Origin: ZC4RG20 sp963702105
GTDB lineage: Bacteria > Pseudomonadota > Gammaproteobacteria > Steroidobacterales > Rariloculaceae
Assembly (NCBI GenBank): GCA_963702105.1
Contig: OY969712.1
Coordinates: 1,488,001 to 1,552,000 of the forward strand
Length of the DNA stretch: 64,000 bases
Reading direction: 5' to 3'
In this document: positions 9,818 through 18,287 of the stretch, piece after piece
Position numbering within the stretch: position 1 is the stretch's first letter
Layout: every line of letters begins with the position of its first letter
Translations under genes and position numbers: made by a program
Notes under the pieces: generated by a model
What the model saw: only the letters and a program-made list of their open reading frames with translations
The model's database searches: none
What the model was told of the DNA's origin: nothing

Positions 9818-10426
9818 TTGAACCGCTCGTCGAGCGTTCGCTGGCCCGTGCGCTGGCTGAAGCGCGCCGAGCGGCTCGGCCGTCACCTCGAGAACGCCGT
9901 GCTCGTCGCGCTGCTCGGCGGCCTCGTCGTCATCGCGGCCGGCCAGATCGTGCTGCGCGACGGTTTCTCCCTCGCGCTGCCCTGGGCCGACGGCGTCGTC
10001 CGGGTCGCCGTGCTCTGGATCGCCATGGTCGGTGCCGTCGCCGCGAGCCGCGACCGCAAGCACATCGCCATCGAGGTTGCGGGCAGGCTGCTGCCGCCGG
10101 CGTGGCGGCGCCCCCTCGAGGTGCTCCGCTACCTCGTCACGGCGGCGGTCTGCGCGCTGCTCGCGCGTTTCGCCTGGAGCTTCGTCGCGGATTCGCGCAA
10201 CTACGGCGATCTGTTCTCCAATCTGTGGCCCGCATGGTGGTTCCAGCTCGTGCTGCCGGTGGGTTTCGGCCTGATCGCGTACCGCTTCGCCGTGCGCGCC
10301 GTCGAGACTTGGCTCGGCCTGCCGATCGCCGCTGCCGACGCGGCGGTCGAGGCCGCGCCCGGCTCTGCGCCCACGCCGGGGCTTCGGCCCGCCGCCGACC
10401 CCGAGTCCTCCGCGAAGAGGCGCTAG
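9818..10426 (+). CDS. dctQ: TRAP transporter small permease (DctQ)
   Basis: The 202-residue membrane protein has four hydrophobic segments typical of DctQ: about 28-48, 60-78, 103-123 and 140-160, with the family-like phrase AVAASRDRKHIAIEV. The start is TTG at 9818, preceded by TTAGGAG overlapping the dctP stop. An extra Ala/Pro-rich tail of about 35 residues follows the last membrane helix. It ends 2 bp before dctM, so the two are probably co-translated. Confidence 0.9.
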   Translation: MNRSSSVRWPVRWLKRAERLGRHLENAVLVALLGGLVVIAAGQIVLRDGFSLALPWADGVVRVAVLWIAMVGAVAASRDRKHIAIEVAGRLLPPAWRRPLEVLRYLVTAAVCALLARFAWSFVADSRNYGDLFSNLWPAWWFQLVLPVGFGLIAYRFAVRAVETWLGLPIAAADAAVEAAPGSAPTPGLRPAADPESSAKRR

Positions 10427-10428
10427 GA

Positions 10429-11685
10429 ATGCTGATCTCCGGGCTCGTGTTCCTCGTGCTCGCGCTGCTCGGCGTGCCCTTGTTCGTCATCATCGCGGCC
10501 GGCGCCATGCTCGGCTTCTACAGCGAGCACGTGAATCTCTCGGTGCTCGGGATCGATTTCTTCAGTCTCTCGGACACGCCCGTCCTCGTCTCGATTCCCC
10601 TTTTCACGTTCGCCGGCTTCCTGCTCAGCGAAGGGCGTGCCCCGCAGCGTCTCGTGCGCCTCTCCCAGGCGCTGCTCGGCTGGCTGCCCGGCGGGCTCGC
10701 CATGATCTCGCTCGGCATCTGCGCTCTTTTTACGGCCTTCACCGGAGCCTCCGGCGTCACGATCATCGCGCTCGGCGCGCTGCTGTTGCCCGCACTCACC
10801 GAGGCGGGCTACGACGGCCGTTTCAACCTCGGCCTCATCACGACCTCCGGCAGCCTCGGGCTGCTGTTTGCGCCTTCGTTGCCGCTGATCCTATACGGCG
10901 TCGTCGCGCAGACCTCGATCGACAACCTGTTCCTCGCGGGCGTGCTGCCGGGCCTGCTCATGCTGCTCGCGCTCTGCGCTTTCAGCTATTGGCGCAATCG
11001 GCATCTCAGAGTCGCGGCCGAGCAGGCGTCGGGCCGCGAGGTGCTCGCCGCCATCGCCGGGGCGAAGTGGGAGCTGCCTCTGCCCATCGTCGTGCTCGGC
11101 GGTATCTACAGCGGCTTCTTCGCCGTATCCGAGGCTGCGGCCGTGACGGCGCTCTACGTGCTCATCGTCGAGATGCTCGTGCTGCGCGAGGTGCCGTGGC
11201 GCGAGCTGCCGCGTATCGTGCGCGAGTCCATGGTCCTCGTGGGCGCGATTCTCGTGATCCTCGGCGTCTCGCTGGCCTCGACGAACTACCTCATCGACGA
11301 GCAGGTTCCGCAGCACCTGTTCGGCCTGATCAGCACCTATGTCGCGGGACCGAAGACGTTCCTGGCCGCGCTGCTCGTGTTCCTGCTGATCCTCGGGGCG
11401 CTGCTCGACATATTCTCGGCCATCGTGCTCGTGGTGCCCTTGATCCTGCCGGTCGCGGCCGGCTACGGCGTCAACCCCGTGCACCTCGGCATCGTTTTCC
11501 TCGGCGCCATGGAGCTCGGCTACCTGACGCCGCCCGTCGGCCTCAACCTCTTCATTTCGAGTCATCGGTTCGGCAAGGACATCACGGAGATCTACTTGGC
11601 CACCGTGCCGTTTCTTTTGGTATTGTTGATTTCGGTCGTCGTCATTGCGTATTGGCCGGCGCTCTCCCTGGCGCTTCTAAAGTGA
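10429..11685 (+). CDS. dctM: TRAP transporter large permease (DctM)
   Basis: DctM forms the transport channel and uses a sodium gradient. The 418-residue protein has about 11-12 hydrophobic segments and family phrases such as TGASGVTIIALGALLLPAL, SGSLGLLFAPSLPLILYG, and GYLTPPVGLNLFISS near the end. It starts at ATG 10429, 2 bp after dctQ. Together with TatT, DctP and DctQ it completes a secondary, binding-protein-dependent importer. Confidence 0.95.
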   Translation: MLISGLVFLVLALLGVPLFVIIAAGAMLGFYSEHVNLSVLGIDFFSLSDTPVLVSIPLFTFAGFLLSEGRAPQRLVRLSQALLGWLPGGLAMISLGICALFTAFTGASGVTIIALGALLLPALTEAGYDGRFNLGLITTSGSLGLLFAPSLPLILYGVVAQTSIDNLFLAGVLPGLLMLLALCAFSYWRNRHLRVAAEQASGREVLAAIAGAKWELPLPIVVLGGIYSGFFAVSEAAAVTALYVLIVEMLVLREVPWRELPRIVRESMVLVGAILVILGVSLASTNYLIDEQVPQHLFGLISTYVAGPKTFLAALLVFLLILGALLDIFSAIVLVVPLILPVAAGYGVNPVHLGIVFLGAMELGYLTPPVGLNLFISSHRFGKDITEIYLATVPFLLVLLISVVVIAYWPALSLALLK

Positions 11686-11715
11686 GGCCGGCCGACCCAA
11701 GGGGGCTCGAGTAAG

Positions 11716-13560
11716 GTGTCTTTCGTAGCGCGCTTGTTTCGCCGCTTGTGGCGGGTCCTCGACGGTGTCCGCAAGGTCCTGCACCTCGTCCTGCTTTTCG
11801 TGATTCTCGTCTTTGTGGCGGCCGGCCTCGTGCACGAGCGGCCCGTCGTGCCCCAGGCCGCAGCGCTCGTGATCGCACCGCGCGGCAATCTAGTCGAGCA
11901 GCTCTCGGGCGACCCCGTGCACAGGGCCCTAGAGCGCGCACGCGGCGAGCAAAGCGCCGAGACCCTTGTCAACGATCTGGTCGAGGCGATTCGGGCCGGC
12001 ACGAAGGACCGCCGCATCAAGGCGCTCGTGCTGCAGCTCGACGGCATGGGCAGCGCGGGCTTGAGCAAGCTCCAGCGCATTGCCGCGGAGATCGGGAAAT
12101 TCAAGGCCGCCGGCAAACCCGTCTTCGCGATCGGCGACGGCTTCAATCGGGACCAATACTATCTCGCGGCCCAGGCGGACCACGTGTACATGCACCCGAT
12201 GGGCAACGTATTGATCGCGGGTTATGGCCGGTTCCAGCCGTACTACAAGGCGGCCCTCGACAAGTTTTACATCGATTACAACGTCTGGACCGTCGGGGAG
12301 TACAAGTCCTTCGTCGAGCCCATCACCCGCAACGACATGTCGGACTACGACAAGGAGGCCAGCCGGGCCTATCTCGACGGCTTGTGGAGCAGCTACCAGG
12401 CCGACGTGACGAAGGCGCGCAAGCTCGATCCCGATGCCCTGCAGCACTACGCCGACGACGCGCCGGCGCTGCTGCGCAAAGCCGCCGGCGACTCGGCCAA
12501 GCTCGCGCTCGACTATGGTCTCGTGGACGAGCTACTGCCGCACGACCTCATGCGCGACCGGATCCGGGATGCGATCGGGGCGGACAAGGACAGCGACGAC
12601 TTTCCCGCCATCGGCTACAAATCGTATCTGCGTGCCGTGCGCGCCCCGACGCCCGCCGCCGGCGGCGGCAAGGACAAGATTGCCGTCGTCGTGCTCTCGG
12701 GCGAGATCCTCGACGGCGTGCAGCCGCCCGGTACCGTCGGCGGGGACTCGACCTCGGCGCTGATCCGCGAGGCGGGCGAAGACGACGACGTCAAGGCGCT
12801 CGTGCTGCGCGTGGACAGCCCCGGCGGCAGCGCCTTCGCGGCGGATCTGATTCTGCGCGAGGTCGAAGTCTTCCAGCAGAGCGGCAGGCCCGTCATCGTC
12901 TCGATGGGCAGCGTTGCGGCCTCGGGCGGCTACTGGGTCTCGATGTCGGCCGACGAGATCTGGGCGAGCCCGACGACGCTGACCGGCTCGATCGGCGTCG
13001 GCGCCACCGTGCCGACGTTCGAGAAGGCATTGGCGAAGCTCGGCGTGACCGTGGACGGAATCGGCACGACGAGCCTCTCGGGCCAGGACGACCAGCTGCG
13101 CGGCCTCGGCGACGACATCAAGGACATCCTCGGCCAGTCGATACGTAACACCTACAAGCAGTTCATCAGCCAGGTCGCCATGTATCGAGGCAAGTCCATC
13201 GAGGAGGTAGACAAGGTCGCGCGCGGCCGGGTCTGGACGGGCAGCGACGCACTTGCGCGCGGGCTCGTAGACAAGCTCGGCAATCTCGACGATGCGGTTG
13301 CCTCGGCGGCCGAGATGGCGGGGCTCAAGCCCGGTAGCTACCAGGTCGAGTATGTCCAGCCGAAGCTCACGCTCGCGCAGCGCTTCGCCATGCAGTTCGC
13401 GCAGACGGCCGCGCCCCTGCTCCAGGAGCTCGCGGGCGGGACCGCGTTGCCGCGCCCGGTCGCGCAGCTGCTCGAGAGCGCGAAGGCGCCCCTCGAGTTC
13501 CTTTCGAGGTGGAACGATCCCCACAATCTCTACACCTACTGCTTCTGTGAAGTGAACTGA
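11716..13560 (+). CDS. sppA: Signal peptide peptidase SppA, 67K type
   Basis: SppA degrades cleaved signal peptides in the inner membrane. The 614-residue protein is the long, duplicated form found in Gammaproteobacteria. It has one N-terminal membrane anchor (about 20-40) and two peptidase S49 domains. The catalytic pair is split between them: Lys197 in GEYKSFVEP and Ser403 in VAASGGYW. The start is GTG at 11716 with GAGTAAG upstream. It lies 30 bp after dctM on the same strand; function suggests no link to the transporter. Confidence 0.95.
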   Translation: MSFVARLFRRLWRVLDGVRKVLHLVLLFVILVFVAAGLVHERPVVPQAAALVIAPRGNLVEQLSGDPVHRALERARGEQSAETLVNDLVEAIRAGTKDRRIKALVLQLDGMGSAGLSKLQRIAAEIGKFKAAGKPVFAIGDGFNRDQYYLAAQADHVYMHPMGNVLIAGYGRFQPYYKAALDKFYIDYNVWTVGEYKSFVEPITRNDMSDYDKEASRAYLDGLWSSYQADVTKARKLDPDALQHYADDAPALLRKAAGDSAKLALDYGLVDELLPHDLMRDRIRDAIGADKDSDDFPAIGYKSYLRAVRAPTPAAGGGKDKIAVVVLSGEILDGVQPPGTVGGDSTSALIREAGEDDDVKALVLRVDSPGGSAFAADLILREVEVFQQSGRPVIVSMGSVAASGGYWVSMSADEIWASPTTLTGSIGVGATVPTFEKALAKLGVTVDGIGTTSLSGQDDQLRGLGDDIKDILGQSIRNTYKQFISQVAMYRGKSIEEVDKVARGRVWTGSDALARGLVDKLGNLDDAVASAAEMAGLKPGSYQVEYVQPKLTLAQRFAMQFAQTAAPLLQELAGGTALPRPVAQLLESAKAPLEFLSRWNDPHNLYTYCFCEVN

Positions 13561-13611
13561 CGCGTACCGGACGGACGCGGATGCGCAGGCCGGCACGGGC
13601 GCGGATGCGGG

Positions 13612-13629
13612 CGGAAGCCGTAGCTTCCG
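13612..13629. terminator. Short hairpin after sppA
   Basis: CGGAAGC-CGTA-GCTTCCG forms a perfect 7-bp stem in the 103-bp gap between sppA and hslR. It has no following T-run, so termination is only a possibility. Confidence 0.35.
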
Positions 13630-13663
13630 AGCAGGCGGGGTAGCGGGCAGCGGAGCAGGTAGC

Positions 13664-14080
13664 ATGCCGGAAGCCGAAGCCGACCGGAGCCGCGCGGGCA
13701 TAAGGATAGACCGCTGGCTCTGGTGCGCACGGTTCTACAAGACGCGCAGCGTCGCGGCCGAGGCAGTCAAGGGCGGTCACGTGCACGTCAACGGCCAGCG
13801 GGCCAAGCCCGCGCGCGAAGTCCGGCTCGGCGACGTGCTCGTCATCACGCGCGACGACACCTCCTGCGAGATCACCGTGGCTGCCATTCCGGAGAGGCGC
13901 GGCCCCGCGCCCGAGGCGCAGCGCTGTTACGTCGAGAGCGAGGCGTCGATACTGCGCCGGCGTGAGGCCGCCGAGCGGCGCGCCGCGCTGCGCGAGGCCG
14001 GGCGCGCGCCTACGGAAGGGCGCCCCGACAAGCGCACTCGGCGGCTGCTTCGGGCCAGGCGCCATGCCTCGGACGATTGA
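13664..14080 (+). CDS. hslR: Ribosome-associated heat shock protein Hsp15 (S4 domain)
   Basis: Hsp15 binds stalled 50S subunits that still carry a nascent chain after premature dissociation. The 138-residue protein has the S4 RNA-binding domain at about 14-75 (IRIDRWLWCARFYKTRSVAAEAVKGG, HVHVNGQRAKPAREVRLGD) and the basic Arg-rich C-terminal tail seen in the family. It stands alone between sppA and the DUF6152 pair. Confidence 0.93.
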   Translation: MPEAEADRSRAGIRIDRWLWCARFYKTRSVAAEAVKGGHVHVNGQRAKPAREVRLGDVLVITRDDTSCEITVAAIPERRGPAPEAQRCYVESEASILRRREAAERRAALREAGRAPTEGRPDKRTRRLLRARRHASDD

Positions 14081-14188
14081 GCGCCGCGCCGTAAAGGGGC
14101 GCGCGTGCGGGCTGTGTAACGGCCCGGCTTTGCCTTAAGATCGTGGCCATGGCCGGAGCAGTGGCCGGCAGCTCATGGGAGGGGAAAG

Positions 14189-14617
14189 ATGATCGGACCT
14201 AAGATCGCGAGCCGGCTCGTCGCTTCGACGGCGGCGGCGCTCGCGCTGCTCGCAGCGGCCGCGCCGGCCCTGGCCCACCATTCGTTTGCATCGTACGAGC
14301 CGAACAAGCAGATCACGTTCAAGGGCACCGTCACGCGATTCGAATGGGCGAATCCGCACGTCTACATCCACATGGACGCGGCGGGCGCCGACGGTACGGT
14401 CAAACACTGGCTCATCGAGTGCGCCAATCCCGGCATTCTGGACCGGGTCGGCTGGAAGTGGAACATGATCCACGAGGGCGACAAGATTGCCGTCATCGTG
14501 GCGCCGCTGCGCAGCGGCGAGCCCGGCGCGCTGCTCAAAGCCGTGCGCCTCCCGGACGGGCGCACGTTCGGCAACGGCGGGCCTGCCGGGCCCGCAACCA
14601 TCGGTTTCGGCGACTAG
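14189..14617 (+). CDS. DUF6152 family secreted protein
   Basis: The 142-residue product has a signal peptide cleaved near PALAHHSF. The mature part is a small beta-rich domain with the DUF6152 signature AHHSFASYEPNKQITFKGTV, then FEWANPHVYIHM and GWKWNMIHEGDKIAVIVAPL. The double His right after the predicted cleavage site could bind metal, which is inference. No function is established. GGAGGGGAAAG before the ATG is a good ribosome-binding site. The next gene begins 13 bp downstream and is probably its functional partner. Confidence 0.85.
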   Translation: MIGPKIASRLVASTAAALALLAAAAPALAHHSFASYEPNKQITFKGTVTRFEWANPHVYIHMDAAGADGTVKHWLIECANPGILDRVGWKWNMIHEGDKIAVIVAPLRSGEPGALLKAVRLPDGRTFGNGGPAGPATIGFGD

Positions 14618-14630
14618 CCCGGGGGGCATC

Positions 14631-15521
14631 ATGGAACGGCGATCCCTCGCAGCGGCGCTCGCCGCCGTCTCGCTGACCGCTTCGCTCGGCATCGGCCTCC
14701 CGGCCGCCGCCCAGGCACAGGCCGCTGCCCCCCAGTCGGGTGCGGATGCCGCGCCGGCGGGCCGCGTCGGCGGCGCAGATTCGGCCGCCGCCTCCGGCTC
14801 GGCCTCGGCCACTGCCGCGGCCACGCCCAAGGTCGAACACATTCATGGCATCAATGGTGCCTGGGAGCGCTATCCCATGCGCTCCGCGGGGCTCGGCTCC
14901 AAAGCCGTAGACGGTCCCCCGCCGCCCGCGCCGATTCCCGAGCCGCCGCTCAAGCCGCAGTATCTCGAGAAATGGCGCGCCAAGCAGGCCGAGATAAAGA
15001 AGCTCACGGACGCAGGCCACCCGCCCGCGAACAACTACTCGAACTGCATTCCCGACGGCATGCCCGCCATGATGATGGCCATGTTCCCGCTCGAGGTGCT
15101 CGAGACGCCGGGCCAGGTCACCGTCATCGAGGAGGCGTTCAATCAGGTCCGGCGCATCTACCTCGGCGACAAGCTCATGGCGCCCCAGGACGCGGAGCCG
15201 CGGTTCTGGGGGCACTCGGCCGGCCACTGGGAAGGCGACACGCTCGTGGTGGACACGGTCGGCGTCAAGGACTACGTGCAGTTTCGCGACGTGCCGCACT
15301 CGAACATGATGCGAGTCCACGAACGCATTCGTCTCATGCAGCCCAACTTCATGGAAGACCAGGTCACGGTCACGGACCCCGAGTACCTCACGGCGCCCTG
15401 GAAGTGGACGTGGATGTACCGGCGCTGGCCGGGCTACAAGATCCAGGAATACGTCTGCGAGAACAACCGCTACGACACGCCGGCGGGCGAGGGCGCGCAG
15501 CACCTGCGAATCGGCAACTAG
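14631..15521 (+). CDS. Secreted protein of unknown function, partner of the DUF6152 gene
   Basis: The 296-residue protein has a signal peptide (about 1-30, AAAQAQA), then a low-complexity Ala/Gly/Ser stretch, then a conserved domain. Visible motifs are NNYSNCIPDGMPAMM, the phrase GHWEGDTLVVDTVGVKD and HERIRLMQPNFMEDQVTV. Proteins with HWEGDTLVV phrases often sit beside DUF6152 genes and probably work with them in the periplasm. The reaction or ligand is unknown. The ATG at 14631 follows GGGGGGC. Confidence 0.8.
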   Translation: MERRSLAAALAAVSLTASLGIGLPAAAQAQAAAPQSGADAAPAGRVGGADSAAASGSASATAAATPKVEHIHGINGAWERYPMRSAGLGSKAVDGPPPPAPIPEPPLKPQYLEKWRAKQAEIKKLTDAGHPPANNYSNCIPDGMPAMMMAMFPLEVLETPGQVTVIEEAFNQVRRIYLGDKLMAPQDAEPRFWGHSAGHWEGDTLVVDTVGVKDYVQFRDVPHSNMMRVHERIRLMQPNFMEDQVTVTDPEYLTAPWKWTWMYRRWPGYKIQEYVCENNRYDTPAGEGAQHLRIGN

Positions 15522-15544
15522 CGGCCGGGTAAACGTCGGTGGCA

Positions 15545-15664
15545 GGCGGAGGCCTCGGCGTGAGGGCGGTGTCGGGACCGCCGTAAACCCGTCCCTGGGG
15601 GCTCGCTGAGCGCCATCCCTGGCGCTCAGCGTCCCGACACCGCCCTCACGCCGAGGCCTCCGCC
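15545..15664. repeat. 34-bp perfect palindrome with nested hairpin
   Basis: The arms 15545-15578 and 15631-15664 are perfect reverse complements over 34 bp. Inside the 52-nt loop a second hairpin, 15605-15630 (GCTGAGCGCCA-TCCC-TGGCGCTCAGC), has an 11-bp perfect stem that abuts the right arm. The left arm is shared with the shorter element at 2624-2649. It follows the stop codon of the preceding gene by 24 bp and could terminate transcription. Confidence 0.9.
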
Positions 15665-15951
15665 GGACACGTCCGCGGTGTGTACCAGCAAAGAGCCCAC
15701 GATCGACGCGAGCGGCTTGCATCGAGCCACTCGCGCGGATTGGCCCCAAAGGATCGCCGTCCGCTGGCGGCTAACTACTGCAGACGACAAGCGCGGAGCT
15801 TACGGTCCGCGGGTAGCGGCACGAATCGGGTAGCGGCACGAAGGATGTCTTCGCGCGGTCGCACGAACGATGTCGGCGCGCGGTTGCAGCATGATTCATG
15901 AACGGCCGCCGACGCCGAAGCGTCACCGCCGGCTCGGCTCAGCGCGACGCG
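15665..15951. other. Gene-less stretch with short direct repeats
   Basis: No convincing gene is visible. The sequence holds GGGTAGCGGCACGAA twice (15811 and 15828), an imperfect pair around ATGTCTTCGCGCGGTCGCACG / ATGTCGGCGCGCGGT, and at 15889-15904 the 16-mer GCATGATTCATGAACG, whose reverse complement occurs at 2701-2716. A 73-codon open frame at 15680-15901 has no recognisable features. Confidence 0.6.
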
Positions 15952-16545
15952 TCAGGCACTCCCGCCGACGAGCTGCTTGAGGTCGTGCTCGATGGCCTTG
16001 AGCCCGTCCGAGTAGCTCATGAGCAGCTGCACATGGCCCGCCGGATCGAACGCGAAGATCGCAGCGCTGTGATAGACGGCGTAATTGCCCTTGGCGTCCG
16101 GGTCTCCGTAGCGGTAAGTCACGCGGTAGCGCTTCGTGAGCGTATCGAGCTGTGCCCGGGTGCCCGTGAGGCCGACGACGTTGTCGCCGAACGCGGAGGT
16201 GTAGTCGGAGAGCTGCTTGGGCGTGTCGCGTTTCGGGTCCACGCTGACGAAAAGCACGCGAATCTGGTCCGCCTTCGGTCCGAGGGACTGCAGGGCCGTG
16301 TGCAGAATGCCGAGCGTGGCCGGGCAAACGTCCGGGCAGTGCGTGTAGCCGAAAAACAGCAGCGCGACGCGGCCGTGGTAGTCGTCCGCTTTGACGGGCT
16401 TGCCGTTTTCGTCCTCGAGATTGAACGCGAGGTCCGGCATCGCGCCGCGAATGTTCTGCGTGCTCCACTGCTTCGAGGACTGGCCGCAGCCGGCAAGCGT
16501 CAGGGCACCGGTCAGGGCGATCGCAGCGATCGTCGCTAATCTCAT
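15952..16545 (-). CDS. SCO1/SenC family copper chaperone
   Basis: SCO proteins deliver copper to the CuA centre of cytochrome c oxidase, or reduce its cysteines. The 197-residue lipoprotein has lipobox LTLAGC and a thioredoxin fold with the copper-binding FFGYTHCPDVCPATL (CxxxC). The third ligand His lies in YHSAAIFAFD. It follows ctaG by 1 bp on the same strand and belongs with the ctaG and PCuAC genes. Confidence 0.93.
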   Translation of the reverse strand: MRLATIAAIALTGALTLAGCGQSSKQWSTQNIRGAMPDLAFNLEDENGKPVKADDYHGRVALLFFGYTHCPDVCPATLGILHTALQSLGPKADQIRVLFVSVDPKRDTPKQLSDYTSAFGDNVVGLTGTRAQLDTLTKRYRVTYRYGDPDAKGNYAVYHSAAIFAFDPAGHVQLLMSYSDGLKAIEHDLKQLVGGSA

Positions 16546-16546
16546 C

Positions 16547-17446
16547 TCAAACCTCCATTGCGGGTTTCGGCCCCGGGGCCGGCCGGGCTGCGGGCGGCGC
16601 GGATTTCGGCGGGGCGGGCACGGCCGCGGTACCTTCCGGGTTCTCCCGGCGCATCCACTGACTCAGGACGACGAGCAGACCGACGAAGCTCATCATGGCG
16701 GGCGGAATCCAGGTGATGAGGCCGCCGAGCATCTGGTCGTCGGTCGGCGAGATGGGCCACAGCCGGCCGCAGACGGCGTAGACCGGGTACAGGTCGTGGT
16801 GCGCGAGCGAGATGTAGGCGCCGAGCAGAATCTGCGGGAACACGACGGCCACGAGTGCGGCGAGGCGCGCGCCGTAGCCGGCGACGCGGCCCGGCGCGGG
16901 CGGCCGGCGATCGAGGATCATGTGCCAGAAAAGCAGCCCGTCCAGGGCCATGCTCCAATTCATGGCGTTGTAGAGCGGCACGTTGAGCATCGCAATGAAG
17001 TGGATCGCCGGGATGAGCCAGAAGTAGATGAGCCCGACGAACAGCAGCGCCGAGAAGAACGGCCGCTGCACGAAGCGGTAGCAGGCGGCGAGCGGCCGGT
17101 TCGCGAGCGTGGGTTCCAGGAAGCGCCGGCGAACGGGACCTGGCACGCCCGCGAGCAGCGTCTCGAACGGCGCCGAGAGCGCGACGAGAAACGGGCCGAG
17201 GTGGTGCAGGACGAGGTGCTGCGCGCGGTGCACGAAGAACATGTGCTGTGACCAGAGGTCGTAGCGCGTCTGCAGGACCGCGTACATGAGCACGACGCCG
17301 GTCACGAAGGCGACGGCGCGGGCCCTGCGGCGGCGCAGGCCCTGTTTGCGCAGTCCGGCCGCGTAGGCGGCGAGCGAAAGACCGGCGACCGTCGCGACCG
17401 TCGGCGAGAACTCGTACGGCAGGAGAAACTGAATGATGGGCGCCAT
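16547..17446 (-). CDS. ctaG: Cytochrome c oxidase assembly protein CtaG (caa3 type)
   Basis: The 299-residue inner membrane protein matches the caa3-type CtaG family (Bacillus YtkA/CtaG-like, not Cox11). It has about seven hydrophobic segments and conserved histidines in QHMFFVHRAQHLVLHHLGP, PAIHFIAMLN and ISLAHHDLYP. The C-terminus is a Pro/Ala-rich tail. Its neighbours SCO and PCuAC support a role in copper loading of a terminal oxidase. The start is ATG at 17446. Confidence 0.92.
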   Translation of the reverse strand: MAPIIQFLLPYEFSPTVATVAGLSLAAYAAGLRKQGLRRRRARAVAFVTGVVLMYAVLQTRYDLWSQHMFFVHRAQHLVLHHLGPFLVALSAPFETLLAGVPGPVRRRFLEPTLANRPLAACYRFVQRPFFSALLFVGLIYFWLIPAIHFIAMLNVPLYNAMNWSMALDGLLFWHMILDRRPPAPGRVAGYGARLAALVAVVFPQILLGAYISLAHHDLYPVYAVCGRLWPISPTDDQMLGGLITWIPPAMMSFVGLLVVLSQWMRRENPEGTAAVPAPPKSAPPAARPAPGPKPAMEV

Positions 17447-17548
17447 GGTGTGTTCAGCCCTGCGGGCAGCGAGCCCGCCGGGCGGGTCGAGAAAGTCAGG
17501 CGGCCCCCGAATCGGGACGGGGACGCGGCCGGAGCAGCATTATAGCGC

Positions 17549-18250
17549 CTATTTCGCTTCCGTTCCGGCGGCGTTGCGCAGCTCGAACGCGACGGGCAGC
17601 TGCGTGGTGTCGGCGAAGTGCAAGGTCACGCGCTCGGAGTCGCCCGGATTCAGGGGGCGCTTCGGACCCATGAGCATGAGGTGATAGCCGCCGGGCTCGA
17701 AACTCACGTCCCCGTGGGCCGGCACGACGACCTTATCCACGTGGACCATCGTCGAGAGCCCGTTCTGCTCGACGCTCTGGTGGAGCATCACGGCCTGGAA
17801 GTCCTCCGCCTCGGCGCCCACGATCGTGCGATTGACCGCGCTGTCATTGTGGATCACGAAGTAGCCGCCGGACGGGCTGTCGCCCGGCAGGAGCCTTATC
17901 CAGGCCTCCGAGATGGCGAGTTGCCGGGCGCCGCGCGGATGCGGCGCGACGGCGGCCGTTCCGGTCGCTGCGCCCGGACCGCCGGCAGAAGGGGCGGCGG
18001 CGCCGCTGTCCGCGCCGCCGGAGCCTCCGCAGCCGGCCGCTCCGAACACGAAGGCGCCGACGACGGCGGCCGCGGCTGCGGACGTTGCGGCGGTCCTCGC
18101 GGACTTCGCGGCGGTTCTCGCAGGCTTCACGGCGACCCGGCTCACGGCGGGCCGGCTCACGGCGGGCCGGCTCACGGCGGGCCGGCTCACGGCGGGCCGG
18201 AAGGCTCCGCGGAGGCCGGCCGCGACCGCGCTGAACGTGCGTGACTGCAT
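17549..18250 (-). CDS. Copper chaperone PCu(A)C family lipoprotein
   Basis: PCuAC proteins bind copper in the periplasm and pass it to CuA of cytochrome oxidase. The conserved domain is at the C-terminal half: AWIRLLPGDSPSGGYFVIHN, then copper ligands His in MLHQSVEQNG, Met in STMVHVD, and His/Met in PGGYHLMLMG. The N-terminus is unusually long: a repeat-rich Arg/Ala/Val/Ser segment precedes a hydrophobic stretch and lipobox-like GAAGC. I chose ATG 18250 because AAGGAG lies 10 bp upstream; ATG 18274 is also in frame. The repeated N-terminus may be a tolerated expansion. Confidence 0.85.
   Translation of the reverse strand: MQSRTFSAVAAGLRGAFRPAVSRPAVSRPAVSRPAVSRVAVKPARTAAKSARTAATSAAAAAVVGAFVFGAAGCGGSGGADSGAAAPSAGGPGAATGTAAVAPHPRGARQLAISEAWIRLLPGDSPSGGYFVIHNDSAVNRTIVGAEAEDFQAVMLHQSVEQNGLSTMVHVDKVVVPAHGDVSFEPGGYHLMLMGPKRPLNPGDSERVTLHFADTTQLPVAFELRNAAGTEAK
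18139..18198. repeat. Four 15-bp tandem repeats in the PCuAC gene
   Basis: GGCTCACGGCGGGCC occurs four times in a row without mismatch. On the minus strand it encodes repeats of Arg-Pro-Ala-Val-Ser in the protein's N-terminal extension. Confidence 0.95.
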
Positions 18251-18287
18251 TGACGGGATTCTCCTTGTCTTCATGCCGGCGAGGCCT

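Noticed and set aside
15680..15901. 73-codon open frame in the gene-less stretch
   Set aside because: No ribosome-binding site, no motif, and it runs through short direct repeats; probably chance.
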